From: an uncultured Altererythrobacter sp. | GTDB taxonomy: Bacteria > Pseudomonadota > Alphaproteobacteria > Sphingomonadales > Sphingomonadaceae | Length of the DNA stretch: 64,000 nt | NCBI GenBank assembly: GCA_947492235.1 | Contig: CANLLZ010000001.1 | Location: 1,364,001-1,428,000 of the forward strand | Direction: 5' to 3' | Shown: one piece after another, positions 56,046-64,000 of the stretch | Layout of the letters: the number at the start of each line of letters is the position of its first letter | Position numbering within the stretch: the first letter of the stretch is position 1 | Translations under genes and position numbers: made by a program | The notes under the pieces: model-generated | Seen by the model: only the letters and a program-made list of their open reading frames with translations | What the model was told of the DNA's origin: nothing | Database searches by the model: none

Positions 56046-57290
56046 ATGCCAGACACAGCCGCCATGCCCATTCCCGGACAGATCGATCCGGTCCCCACCT
56101 CGCGCCCGATCACGCCGCGTGCCGATGGCCGCATCGACGTGCTCGGCATCCCGCGCGAGGCGATCCGCGATCTGTTTGTCGAGGCCGGGCTGGACGCAAA
56201 GCAAGCCAAGCTGCGCGCCAAGCAAGTCTATCACTGGCTGTATCACCGGGGTGCGACCGAATTCGCGGCGATGACCGATATTTCCAAAGCCATGCGCCCG
56301 TGGCTGGAAGAACGCTTTGTCATTGGCCGTCCTGAGGTAGTCGAGGCCCAGCATTCCACCGATGGGACGCGCAAATGGCTGCTCAAAACAGCCGATGGTC
56401 ACGAGTTCGAAATGGTCTTTATCCCCGATGCCGATCGGGGGACCCTGTGCGTCTCCAGCCAGGTCGGCTGCACGCTCAATTGCACTTTCTGCCACACCGG
56501 AACGATGCGGCTGGTGCGCAATCTGACTCCCGGAGAGATTGTCGGTCAGGTAATGCTGGCCCGCGACAGTCTGGGTGAATGGCCGAAGGGCAAGATGGAT
56601 TTCGCGGAGGATGCCGACGAAACCGAATACCGCGCCGATGGCCGTCTTCTCACGAATATCGTGATGATGGGCATGGGCGAGCCGCTGTATAATTTCGATA
56701 ATGTCCGCGATGCGCTGCGGCTGGTGATGGACGGCGAAGGGCTTGCTTTGTCGAAGCGGCGCATCACTTTGTCGACCAGCGGAGTGGTGCCCGCCATGGC
56801 CCGTTGCGGCGAGGAAATCGGCGTCAATCTGGCGGTTTCGCTCCACGCAGTGAGCAAGGAAGTGCGCGACGAAATTGTCCCGATCAACCGCAAATACGGG
56901 CTGGAGGAATTGCTGCAGGCCTGCGCCGATTACCCCGGCGCCTCTAACGCCCGGCGCATAACATTCGAGTATGTGATGCTAAAGGACAAGAACGACAGCG
57001 ACGAAGACGCGCATGAACTGGTGCGTTTGCTGCGTGAATACGATCTGCCGGCGAAAGTGAACCTGATTCCGTTCAATCCATGGCCCGGCAGCGTCTACGA
57101 ATGCTCCACGCCGGAACGCATCCGCTCCTTTTCCAACATCGTTTTCGAAGGCGGCATCAGCGCTCCGGTTCGCACTCCGCGCGGGCGCGATATCGATGCG
57201 GCGTGTGGTCAGCTGAAAACGGCGGCGGAGAAAAAGAGCCGCGCGCAGCTGGACCGCGAGGCGGCCGAGGCAGAGGCGACCGCGGCTTGA
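56046..57290 (+). CDS. rlmN: 23S rRNA (adenine2503-C2) methyltransferase
   Basis: Radical-SAM enzyme of 414 residues that methylates A2503 of 23S rRNA and A37 of some tRNAs. The iron-sulfur cluster cysteines are Cys142, Cys146 and Cys149 (CTLNCTFC). The mechanistic motifs SSQVG and [10 protein letters not shown] are present, and the second catalytic cysteine lies near the C-terminus (DAACGQL). It is the normal length for alphaproteobacteria. The stop overlaps the TTG start of the next gene. Confidence 0.95.
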   Translation: MPDTAAMPIPGQIDPVPTSRPITPRADGRIDVLGIPREAIRDLFVEAGLDAKQAKLRAKQVYHWLYHRGATEFAAMTDISKAMRPWLEERFVIGRPEVVEAQHSTDGTRKWLLKTADGHEFEMVFIPDADRGTLCVSSQVGCTLNCTFCHTGTMRLVRNLTPGEIVGQVMLARDSLGEWPKGKMDFAEDADETEYRADGRLLTNIVMMGMGEPLYNFDNVRDALRLVMDGEGLALSKRRITLSTSGVVPAMARCGEEIGVNLAVSLHAVSKEVRDEIVPINRKYGLEELLQACADYPGASNARRITFEYVMLKDKNDSDEDAHELVRLLREYDLPAKVNLIPFNPWPGSVYECSTPERIRSFSNIVFEGGISAPVRTPRGRDIDAACGQLKTAAEKKSRAQLDREAAEAEATAA

Positions 57291-57907
57291 ATTTCGACCC
57301 GGCCACCATCGACTATTACGAAGCGGCCGCACCGCATTATACCGCCAGCACCGCGCAAGACCGGCACCGGCATCTCGATCCGTTTCTGGACCGGCTGACA
57401 TCCGACGCACATATTCTGGAGCTTGGCTGCGGATGCGGGGCGGATGCTGCGCATATTGAGAAGCGCGGTTTTGATCTCGACGCCACCGACGGCACACGCG
57501 CCATGGTTCGCAAGACCAAGGAGCGCTTCGGGATCGAGGCGCGGGTGATGCGCTTCGATGAGTTGGATGCGCACGCTGCCTATGATGCCGTGTGGGCGCA
57601 TGCCGCGCTGCTGCATGCCCCGCGCGATGCACTTCCCGACATTCTGAGCAAGATCTTTGCCGCGCTCAAACCCAGCGGGCTGCACTTCGCCAATTACAAG
57701 CTGGGCGATGCAGATCACCCCGACGAAGGCCGCGATCCGCTGGGCCGCTGGACCAACCTGCCGAGCGCGGAATGGCTCATAACGGCTTACGAAGACGCAG
57801 GCTTCGCAATCGTCGAGAACGACCAATACACCGGCAATGGCAGCGACGGCGTAGTGCGCGAATGGCTTGCCCTCACAGTACGCAAGCCATCGGAGGATCA
57901 GAAATGA
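57287..57907 (+). CDS. SAM-dependent methyltransferase (DUF-type, trans-aconitate-like fold)
   Basis: Protein of 206 residues. The SAM motif [21 protein letters not shown] is at about residues 42-62, and [14 protein letters not shown] marks the late strands. The substrate is not recognisable. A TTG overlapping the rlmN stop (TTGA) gives the natural N-terminus [16 protein letters not shown]; no ATG is near. Its stop overlaps the ATG of the MOSC gene (ATGA), so rlmN, this gene and the MOSC gene are a tight operon. Confidence 0.83.
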   Translation: MNFDPATIDYYEAAAPHYTASTAQDRHRHLDPFLDRLTSDAHILELGCGCGADAAHIEKRGFDLDATDGTRAMVRKTKERFGIEARVMRFDELDAHAAYDAVWAHAALLHAPRDALPDILSKIFAALKPSGLHFANYKLGDADHPDEGRDPLGRWTNLPSAEWLITAYEDAGFAIVENDQYTGNGSDGVVREWLALTVRKPSEDQK

Positions 57908-58551
57908 AAACCACCGTCGACGCCATCTGCATCGGTCAGCCGCGCCCGTTCAATGGCGCGGAGATGAGCGCGATTGGCAAACTGCCTGCCGACGGCCCGC
58001 TGGACATTCGCAGCTTTGGTATCGTGGGAGACATGGTCGCCGACCCGAAAGTGCATGGCGGACCCGACATGGCCGTGCATCTTTACCCGCGCGACCACTA
58101 CGCGTGGTGGCGCGAGCAGATCGGGCCGCATCCTCTGCTCGATAGCGCGAATGCCTTTGGCGAGAACATCGTGGCCAGCAATATCGACGACAGCGTTGTC
58201 CATATCGGCGATCGTTTCCGCCTCGGCAGTGCGCTGCTGGAAATCAGCCAGCCGCGCCAGCCCTGCTGGAAGATCGAGCATCACTTCGGCACCAAAGGCA
58301 TGGTCGCAAAGATCGTCACCAGTCACCGCTGCGGATGGTATTTCCGCGTGCTGGAGGAAGGCACGGCGCAGGCTGGCGACACTCTGGAACGGGTAGAAGA
58401 AGGCCACACGGATTGGTCCGTCGCGCGGCTGTTCGCCAAATTGTACGACAAGGCGCACAAGGCCTCGGCAGACGAATTGCGGGAAATCGCAGCGCTCGAT
58501 CGGCTGTGCGATTTGTGGCGCAACAAGGTGCGCGAGGCGATCGCAGACTAA
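57904..58551 (+). CDS. MOSC-domain protein, YiiM-like
   Basis: Protein of 215 residues. The MOSC domain shows GDMVADPKVHGGPDMAVHLYPRDHY and the reactive Cys in QPRQPCWKIEHHFG, with FGENIV typical of YiiM. MOSC proteins handle molybdenum cofactor or reduce N-hydroxylated compounds. The three-helix C-terminal end (YiiM C-domain) is present. It is the last gene of the rlmN operon. Confidence 0.83.
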   Translation: MKTTVDAICIGQPRPFNGAEMSAIGKLPADGPLDIRSFGIVGDMVADPKVHGGPDMAVHLYPRDHYAWWREQIGPHPLLDSANAFGENIVASNIDDSVVHIGDRFRLGSALLEISQPRQPCWKIEHHFGTKGMVAKIVTSHRCGWYFRVLEEGTAQAGDTLERVEEGHTDWSVARLFAKLYDKAHKASADELREIAALDRLCDLWRNKVREAIAD

Positions 58552-58683
58552 CGCCTTGTCCTGCCGATTGGCTCGGCTCATCGCGGATTACGCCTGAAAT
58601 CAAGGCGTTCAGCTGACGTTGTGGACCCGAAACGCTTGCAATGCATTCTGTCTGCATACCGTCCCAGTCGAAAGGACCAGACA

Positions 58684-59061
58684 ATGAAGACATTCGCATT
58701 CGCCATCGCCGCATCGGCAATGACCCTCACCGGCGTTGCCGCCACGCCTGCGCTGGCCGATCCGCCAGCCCATGCCAAAGCCTATGGCAAGCGCGCCAAA
58801 GACGCCCGCATCTATGACGCGCAGGGCCGTTATCTCGAGCCCCGCCGGATCAATCGCCATGACCGTGTATGGCGCGGGAATGACGGCCGCTATTACTGCC
58901 GCCGCGACAATGGCACCACGGGTCTGGTGATCGGGGCCGGCGTAGGCGCTCTTGCCGGACGCGAGCTGGCGCGCGACCGGACGCTGGGCGCTGTGATCGG
59001 CGCTGTGGCAGGCGGACTGCTCGGCCGCGAAATCGACCGGGGTAGCCTTAGCTGCCGCTGA
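58684..59061 (+). CDS. Glycine-zipper 2TM surface-antigen-like protein
   Basis: Protein of 125 residues with a signal peptide (to about ATPALAD). A basic tyrosine-rich middle part (RVWRGNDGRYYCRRDNG) precedes a glycine zipper, TGLVIGAGVGALAGRELA and LGAVIGAVAGGLLGRE, which forms a paired hydrophobic hairpin in the outer membrane or periplasm. This is the 17 kDa antigen-like Gly-zipper family. AAAGGA is ahead of the ATG. It ends 27 bases before a strong terminator. Confidence 0.78.
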   Translation: MKTFAFAIAASAMTLTGVAATPALADPPAHAKAYGKRAKDARIYDAQGRYLEPRRINRHDRVWRGNDGRYYCRRDNGTTGLVIGAGVGALAGRELARDRTLGAVIGAVAGGLLGREIDRGSLSCR

Positions 59062-59087
59062 TCTGCTGATCTCACACTGACAAAGAA

Positions 59088-59125
59088 GGGCGCGTTCTTC
59101 CGATGGGAAGAGCGCGCCCTTTTTT
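59088..59125 (+). terminator. Intrinsic terminator after the glycine-zipper gene
   Basis: A fourteen-pair stem (59088-59101 with 59106-59119, one G-T pair) and tetraloop GATG is followed by six T. It is the cleanest terminator seen here for rightward transcription and isolates the following SDR operon. Confidence 0.92.
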
Positions 59126-59190
59126 GTGCATATGTGCGCTGCTGCGCTCTCACCGCTTTCCACCTTGGCTCTGCCGTGCTCAAAGGGGGT

Positions 59191-59973
59191 GTGCACACAC
59201 AGAACCCATCGCAATTGCCGGCTGTCCTGGTTACCGGCGGAGCGCAGCGGATCGGCGCCGGTCTCAGCCGCGCTTTCGGCGAAGCGGGCTGGCATGTCGT
59301 GATCCACTATCGCAACAGCGGCGCGCAGGCAGAGGCGCTCGCCGCCAGCCTGCCCAGCGCGGAGACGATTGGCTTCGATCTGGCGGATGCCGATGCGCTG
59401 GCCAATGCGGTGCAGTCCCTTGCCGGGCGCCTAGCCGATTGGCGCGCGCTGGTGAACTGCGCGTCGGTCTTCGCCTATGACAGTGTAACCGGGCTGGACC
59501 CTGCGACGTATAATCAGGCCATGACCGTCAATGCTCTTGCCTCCGTAACCCTTGCCCAGGGGTTTCTGAAACACGCGCGGGCATCCGGCGGACGGCGGGT
59601 GATCCAGTTTACCGATATGAAGCTGGAAAACACCAATCCCGATTTCTTCAGCTACACGATGAGCAAGCACGCCGTGGCCGGAGCCATTCCGATGCTGGCC
59701 ATGGCGCTGCCCGATGCGCGTGACCGGATCTACGGCCTCGCACCCGGCGCGATCCTCGCCAGCCACGATCAGGTGGAGGAGGAAACCGATGTCTCCCACC
59801 GCCTGAACCTGCTGAACCGCAAGACCGGTCTGGAAGAGATCACCGACACAGCGCTGTTCATGACCGGGGGCTGGCTGGAAAGCGGCACCACGGTGTTCGT
59901 GGACAGCGGGCAGCATTTGCTGCGTCAATCGCGAGACGTAATCTATCTTGCACGGGAGGGGAGCCCAGCATGA
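59191..59973 (+). CDS. SDR family oxidoreductase, pteridine-reductase/FolM-like
   Basis: Classical short-chain dehydrogenase of about 260 residues. The cofactor loop is VLVTGGAQRIGAG at residues 11-23, VVIHYRNSG resembles the NADP-binding loop of pteridine reductases, and the catalytic Tyr-x3-Lys is SYTMSKHAVAG. NCASVFAYD is also FolM/PTR1-like. Reduction of a dihydropterin is a reasonable guess but unproven. The start is a GTG after AAAGGGGG; an upstream GTG just after the terminator is also possible. The stop overlaps the ATG of the cytochrome gene. Confidence 0.78.
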   Translation: MHTQNPSQLPAVLVTGGAQRIGAGLSRAFGEAGWHVVIHYRNSGAQAEALAASLPSAETIGFDLADADALANAVQSLAGRLADWRALVNCASVFAYDSVTGLDPATYNQAMTVNALASVTLAQGFLKHARASGGRRVIQFTDMKLENTNPDFFSYTMSKHAVAGAIPMLAMALPDARDRIYGLAPGAILASHDQVEEETDVSHRLNLLNRKTGLEEITDTALFMTGGWLESGTTVFVDSGQHLLRQSRDVIYLAREGSPA

Positions 59974-60689
59974 CAAAACCAGCGAAGAAGCACGCGTTAG
60001 CCACACGGCTATGGCACTGGACCAACCTGATCTGCATCGTAGTGCTGTTCATGTCCGGCCTGAACATCAGCAACGGCCACCGCCGCCTCTATTGGGGCGA
60101 TTGGGGCTTTGCGCCGGAACATGCATGGCTGGAAGTGCCGCGCTTCCCCGGCTGGATGACCATTCCCGACTATTACAGCCTGTCGCAGGCGCGTGACTGG
60201 CATATCCTGACGGCATGGCCCTTCGCGCTTGCGCTGCTCCTGATGTGGATCGCCATGCTGGTGAACCGCCATTTCCAGCGCGACATCACCACCACCCGCC
60301 GTGAATGGAAACCCGCCGCGGTGTGGGCCGACATCAAGGCGCATCTCCGGTTCGATTTCGAGCATGCCGGGGGCAAGTACAACTTCCTGCAGAAGGTCGC
60401 CTATGGCCTCGTCTTCGGCGTGTTCCTGCCGATGATGGTGTTTACCGGCATGGCGATCAGCCCCGGCGTAGAGCCTTGGCTCGGCTGGCTGACCGAGGTG
60501 CTGGGAGGCCGGCAGAGCGCGCGTTCGCTGCACTTCATCTTCGCATGGGCGGTGTTCGGTTTCTTCGTGATCCATGTGGCGCTGGTGATCGTCCACAAAC
60601 CGCTGCATCACTTGCGCGGAATGATAACCGGCGGACGGCTGGAGGAAAGCGACAAGCCCGCGGCAGACATCAAAGGGGAAACGACATGA
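59970..60689 (+). CDS. Di-heme cytochrome b (b561/hydrogenase type)
   Basis: Protein of 239 residues with four membrane helices and histidines in RLWHWTNL, ARDWHILTAW, SLHFIFAW and FVIHVALVIVHK, consistent with two b hemes. It shares four-base overlaps with the SDR gene before and the molybdopterin oxidoreductase gene after. Such cytochrome b genes next to sulfite-oxidase-fold proteins serve as quinone-linked electron partners. That role here is inferred from the pairing. Confidence 0.85.
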   Translation: MTKPAKKHALATRLWHWTNLICIVVLFMSGLNISNGHRRLYWGDWGFAPEHAWLEVPRFPGWMTIPDYYSLSQARDWHILTAWPFALALLLMWIAMLVNRHFQRDITTTRREWKPAAVWADIKAHLRFDFEHAGGKYNFLQKVAYGLVFGVFLPMMVFTGMAISPGVEPWLGWLTEVLGGRQSARSLHFIFAWAVFGFFVIHVALVIVHKPLHHLRGMITGGRLEESDKPAADIKGETT

Positions 60690-61426
60690 AACGGCGCAAC
60701 TTCCTCATCGCGATAGGCGCAGGCTTTGTCGCAGGGTGCCAGAAAATCGGCGATACCGCTCCGGGCAAGACTTTGCTGGAGGCCGCGCCCAATTGGCACA
60801 AGGCCGTGCACGATGCGCTTGGCGGGCGCACTGCACTTGCCCCTGAATTCGGGCCCGAAGACGTGTCGCCCTATTTCCGTGGCAATGGCTCCACCAATCC
60901 GACCAATGGCGACTATCAGGCACAGGCCGAGGCCGAGTTCGCCAATTGGGAAATCGCGGTTGGCGGCATGGTCGACAATCCGATGCGCCTGACGATGGCC
61001 AATTTGCGCGCCCTGCCCCAGCGCACGCAGATCACCCGGCACGACTGCGTAGAAGGGTGGAGCGCGATCGGCGAGTGGACCGGACCGCAGCTGTCCACCA
61101 TTCTCGATGAAGCCAAAGTGCAGGACGGCGCGCGCTTTATCGTGTTCCGCTGCGCCGACAATCTGAACGGGGACGACTATTACGAAAGCGTCGACATGCT
61201 CGACGCGTATCACCCGCAAACTATCGTGGCGCACAAGCTCAATGGTGAGGATTTGCCGATCAAGAACGGCGCCCCCGCCCGCATGCGGATCGAGCGGCAG
61301 CTGGGCTACAAACACGCCAAATATGTGACGGGGATCGAGGCTGTCGCCAGCCTGGACGGTATCGGCGAAGGCAAAGGCGGGTATTGGGAAGACCGTGCCG
61401 GTTACCAATGGTATGCCGGCGTCTGA
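60686..61426 (+). CDS. Molybdopterin-dependent oxidoreductase lipoprotein (sulfite oxidase fold)
   Basis: Protein of 246 residues. The N-terminus MKRRNFLIAIGAGFVAGC combines a twin-arginine-like RRNFL and a lipobox Cys18. The molybdenum-binding cysteine is Cys121 in RHDCVEGWSAIGEW, in the PF00174-type domain. It is periplasmic-facing. It lacks the MsrP-type extra sequence, and the substrate (a sulfoxide, sulfite or another oxo compound) is unknown. It pairs with the cytochrome b upstream and ends against the convergent DUF1801 gene. Confidence 0.83.
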   Translation: MKRRNFLIAIGAGFVAGCQKIGDTAPGKTLLEAAPNWHKAVHDALGGRTALAPEFGPEDVSPYFRGNGSTNPTNGDYQAQAEAEFANWEIAVGGMVDNPMRLTMANLRALPQRTQITRHDCVEGWSAIGEWTGPQLSTILDEAKVQDGARFIVFRCADNLNGDDYYESVDMLDAYHPQTIVAHKLNGEDLPIKNGAPARMRIERQLGYKHAKYVTGIEAVASLDGIGEGKGGYWEDRAGYQWYAGV

Positions 61427-61867
61427 TCAGTCCTCCGGATACAGGCGGAGCATGGCCTCCCAGTCGTTGCGGATCATCTCCTCCAGCACATCCATGTCCA
61501 CATCGGCCAGCTTGTTGATGTAGAGGCAGCTTTTGCCGGTCTTGTGCTTACCGAGCTTTGTCAGCAAGGCATCACGCCTCTCGCCCGTCAGCTCGTCGCA
61601 ATATCCGCCCATCAGATACAGCGAGTGCTTGGCCTTGCGGGGGCTGAAACCGGTCCGCAGCCAACGCACTTTGCGCCCGCTGGAATAGGTGGTGCGATAG
61701 GAGCCATAGCCCACGATGCTGGGGCCCCACATGGCCGGTTCGTGCCCGGTAATGCGGCGGAACAGGGCATCGATTTCAAACGCATCGTCGCGCTTTGCAG
61801 GTGGCTCGACCGCTTCCAGAAAGTCGGCTGGGTTGATTTTGGTTTGCTGGGTCTTTGCTTCGGCCAT
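61427..61867 (-). CDS. DUF1801 (YdhG-like) protein
   Basis: Protein of 146 residues. The core MWGPSIVGYGSYRTTYSSGR followed by GFSPRKAKHSLYLM is typical of DUF1801. The family's role is unknown. AGGAGG lies six bases before the ATG, which decides this start over an ATG 26 codons upstream. It is convergent with the Mo oxidoreductase and divergent from the cyclopropane synthase. Confidence 0.82.
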   Translation of the reverse strand: MAEAKTQQTKINPADFLEAVEPPAKRDDAFEIDALFRRITGHEPAMWGPSIVGYGSYRTTYSSGRKVRWLRTGFSPRKAKHSLYLMGGYCDELTGERRDALLTKLGKHKTGKSCLYINKLADVDMDVLEEMIRNDWEAMLRLYPED

Positions 61868-61959
61868 GGGGCGCCTCCTAGCGCGGTTATGGGCATTGCG
61901 CCAATTTATGGCATAGATGGCGCCCTTGGTCGCACAGCGGATCATCAGGGGGAGAAAGA

Positions 61960-63219
61960 ATGAGCGTCCGGCTTCTCAAGAAACTGCTCGGCAGCAAAGT
62001 TACCAAAGGCACTCTCGAACTCATCGCGCATGACGGCAGCAGCGAGACGTTCGGCCAGCCCACCGAAGGCTATCCCGATGTCGCTGTCCGGCTGGCTGAC
62101 AGCAAGGTGGCACGAGACATATTGCTCGATCCGCGTCTGGGCGCAGGGGAATGCTTTATGGATAGCCGCCTGATTGTGGAGCGCGGCGGGATCATGGAGA
62201 TGGTCCAGCTGATCCGGATGAATACGCCGTGGGAAAAGGGCGGCAGGCTGAAAGCGCCCTCCCCGCTCAAACGCGCGAAGAACCATCTGTCGTTCCTCGC
62301 CAATTCGTTCAATCGCCCGGACAGCGCAAAGCGCAATATCGCCCACCACTACGATATCGGCAACGATCTCTACGCGCTGTTTCTGGACGAGGAGCACTGG
62401 CAATATAGCTGCGCCTACTGGCCCAATTATCCAGACGGGCCGGAGATGACGCTGGGCGAAGCGCAGGAAGCGAAGCTGGCGCATATTGCCGCCAAGCTCG
62501 CACTGGAACCGGGGATGCGCGTGGTCGAGATCGGCTGCGGCTGGGGCGGTCTCGCCATCTATCTGGCGCGCAATTTCGACGTGCATGTGACCGGCATCAC
62601 GCTGAGCGTCGAGCAGGCCAAGCTGGCGGAGGAGCGCGCCGAAGCCGCCGGCGTGGCCGACAAGATCGACTTCAAACTGATCGACTACCGCGAATTTGCC
62701 CGAAGCGGCGAGCAGTTCGACCGCGTGGTCTCCATCGCCATGTTCGAAGCCGTCGGGCAACCGCAATTCGAGACCTATTTCCGGTGCTGCGGCAATCTGA
62801 TGAAGGAAGATGGTGTGTTTCTGATGCACACGATCGGGCGCATGGGCGGCCCCGGCTCCACCGATGCTTTTACTTCCAAATACATCTTCCCGGGCGGCTA
62901 TATTCCGGCGCTCAGCGAAACGCTGGCAGCCAGCGAAAAGGTCCGCCTGATCGCCACCGACGTGGAAACGCTGCGGCTGCATTATGCGCCCACTTTGCGG
63001 GCGTGGTATGACCGGTGCGAGGCGAACAAGGACGCGATTATCGCCATGTTCGACCAGCGGTTCTACAATATGTGGACCTTCTATCTCGCCGGAGCGACAG
63101 CTGCCTTCGAAAGCGGGGGCATGTGCAATTACCAGGTCCAGTATTGCCGCAGCCGCGATGCCCTGCCCATCACGCGGGATTACATACAAGAGAACGAGCG
63201 CAAGCTGATGGCCAGGTAG
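61960..63219 (+). CDS. cfa: Cyclopropane-fatty-acyl-phospholipid synthase family protein
   Basis: SAM-dependent enzyme of 419 residues that adds a methylene to unsaturated chains of membrane phospholipids. The SAM motif is VVEIGCGWGGLAIYLA at about residues 187-202. The substrate-end features SIAMFEAVGQPQFETYF, IGRMGGPGSTDAF and YIFPGGYIPALSE are present. The N-terminal domain includes KRNIAHHYDIGNDLYALFLD, typical of CFA synthases. GGGGGAG is ahead of the ATG. It may help membrane adaptation in stationary phase. Confidence 0.92.
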   Translation: MSVRLLKKLLGSKVTKGTLELIAHDGSSETFGQPTEGYPDVAVRLADSKVARDILLDPRLGAGECFMDSRLIVERGGIMEMVQLIRMNTPWEKGGRLKAPSPLKRAKNHLSFLANSFNRPDSAKRNIAHHYDIGNDLYALFLDEEHWQYSCAYWPNYPDGPEMTLGEAQEAKLAHIAAKLALEPGMRVVEIGCGWGGLAIYLARNFDVHVTGITLSVEQAKLAEERAEAAGVADKIDFKLIDYREFARSGEQFDRVVSIAMFEAVGQPQFETYFRCCGNLMKEDGVFLMHTIGRMGGPGSTDAFTSKYIFPGGYIPALSETLAASEKVRLIATDVETLRLHYAPTLRAWYDRCEANKDAIIAMFDQRFYNMWTFYLAGATAAFESGGMCNYQVQYCRSRDALPITRDYIQENERKLMAR

Positions 63220-63266
63220 GACTGTGATCGCCGGAAGCCGCCCACTTTCTAAAGACAGCATCTGAA

Positions 63267-63327
63267 CCTCCTTCGCACCTCGCACGACCTTTGGTCATCG
63301 CCGCCCATGGCGACCACGCGAAGGAGG
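63267..63327 (+). promoter_or_regulatory. Leader hairpin that may hide a ribosome binding site
   Basis: A perfect ten-base inverted repeat (CCTCCTTCGC at 63267-63276, GCGAAGGAGG at 63318-63327) encloses about 41 bases that can themselves fold around TCGCC/GGCGA. The right arm contains AAGGAGG, the Shine-Dalgarno sequence of the next gene. Pairing would block ribosome access, so this could be a temperature or RNA-controlled switch. Confidence 0.5.
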
Positions 63328-63332
63328 AACAC

Positions 63333-64000
63333 ATGATCAAGAATTTCACACGCATCGCCCTGATGGCCGGCACCATTGCAATGACCACCACCGCCGCATC
63401 GGCCGAGGACACACACGCTATTCTCGCCGGCATGGACTGCGCCGCCGACGAGATGTTTCTCGACCGGACTTCCGGCTCGGAAGACAATTACGGCGGCGCT
63501 CTGGACCCGGCCACCCCGCGCGCCAATCTTGCGGATTCCCCGGCCATCGCAAATTACAACACGACAATCGGCGCGACCACCAACCGGCAATACGATCAGG
63601 GCGGCAACAACCGCTTCTTCATCGATACGATCCGCAATCTGCGCCCCGCCGGTAAGCAGGCCACGCAGGCGATGTTGCTGATCCGGATGAAATCGACCGG
63701 CGGCCAGTTCGATACCGATTCGCTTCTGTTCGGCGACCTGCGCCGTCACGGCGATACGTCGCCCGGCGGCACGGGTCTCATGCAGCCCAGCGATTTCGCC
63801 TCGGCCAAGGCCGATAACATGGGCGCCACTGGATGGAGCCAGACGGGCGACATCTATCACGCCGATCTCAGCACCATCATGACCCGCGACGGCAGTCGCT
63901 CGCTGCTCGACATTATCAATGCGGGCAATGACCGTTCGCTCGACGTGCTGGTGCAGGACGATGCGAATGTCGACTTCATCAAGATCGCGACCTGCGTCGC
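63333..64000 (+). CDS. Secreted protein of unknown function (3' end beyond window)
   Basis: The frame is open to the window end (222 codons seen). A signal peptide (MIKNFTRIALMAGTIAMTTT to ASAED) is followed by a domain with paired cysteines (GMDCAADE and IATCV near the end of the visible part) and several Asp/Asn-rich loops (YDQGGNNRFFID, RRHGDTSPGG). I do not recognise the family. Its ribosome binding site AAGGAGG is perfect but lies inside an inverted repeat. Confidence 0.7.
   Translation, partial: MIKNFTRIALMAGTIAMTTTAASAEDTHAILAGMDCAADEMFLDRTSGSEDNYGGALDPATPRANLADSPAIANYNTTIGATTNRQYDQGGNNRFFIDTIRNLRPAGKQATQAMLLIRMKSTGGQFDTDSLLFGDLRRHGDTSPGGTGLMQPSDFASAKADNMGATGWSQTGDIYHADLSTIMTRDGSRSLLDIINAGNDRSLDVLVQDDANVDFIKIATCV

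Noticed and set aside
58550-58609. Nine-base inverted repeat AACGCCTTG/CAAGGCGTT after the MOSC gene
   Set aside because: The loop is over 40 bases and there is no T run; it could be chance, so no terminator is called.
1-64000. CRISPR array, rRNA operon or prophage
   Set aside because: No regularly spaced direct repeats, rRNA segments or phage structural genes were found in the reading.

Overview
The window looks like chromosomal DNA from a marine-type alphaproteobacterium of the order Sphingomonadales, most likely family Erythrobacteraceae (Erythrobacter and relatives). The reasons are the gene content and order (split F0 operon with b and b' subunits, trpF-trpB-trpA-accD-folC, the CckA and CpdR cell-cycle proteins, AmpG, SapC), the high GC content (sampled genes near 62-68 %), and a B1 metallo-beta-lactamase of the type already described from Erythrobacter. 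I see no rRNA, transposase, integrase, phage gene or CRISPR array. The one tRNA is tRNA-Val(GAC). Genes are dense, and most are housekeeping.

Layout. 1-8.0 kb: a quinone oxidoreductase, then two leftward operons, the F0 part of ATP synthase (atpI-B-E-b'-b) and the envelope module ydbH-ynbE-ydbL. 8-11.5 kb: radC and a large secreted transglutaminase/TPR protein. 11.8-20.7 kb: a rightward run purB-lapA-pyrF-[NDM-like metallo-beta-lactamase]-trpF-trpB-[small AT-rich membrane gene]-trpA-accD-folC, broken up by three families of intergenic palindromic repeats. 20.7-29.2 kb: ampG, a lone Rieske oxygenase, the rRNA-modification pair rluB-rsmD, a GFA-type zinc protein, a UvrD/PcrA helicase and a DUF7010-like membrane protein. 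29.3-36.5 kb: hemolysin III-like protein, RhlE-like RNA helicase, FAD-linked oxidase, SapC, N-formylglutamate amidohydrolase, CpdR and tRNA-Val. 36.7-42.5 kb: an NAD(P)-binding protein, icd, a GNAT-nitrilase fusion, a KefB-type antiporter and a 56-residue small protein. 42.5-53.4 kb: a leftward set alaS, methyltransferase, recA (with a LexA box), cckA, DUF2062 protein, smpB, DUF885-like lipoprotein, dapA. 53.5-64 kb: lytic transglycosylase, a small secreted protein, rlmN-methyltransferase-MOSC, glycine-zipper protein, an SDR/cytochrome b/molybdopterin oxidoreductase operon, a DUF1801 protein, a cyclopropane-fatty-acid synthase and a truncated secreted protein whose ribosome binding site lies in an inverted repeat.

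Most interesting locus: at 14215-15000 a B1 metallo-beta-lactamase has all six zinc ligands and the accessory Lys and Asn at positions that match NDM-1 numbering with one constant offset of eight. It overlaps the stop of pyrF and lies 10 bases ahead of trpF. The mobile element that carries blaNDM also has a trpF gene downstream of blaNDM and bleMBL. The gene order here may therefore be a chromosomal relative of the source of that block. This rests on my reading of the sequence and remembered reference sequences, and needs an alignment and a tree.
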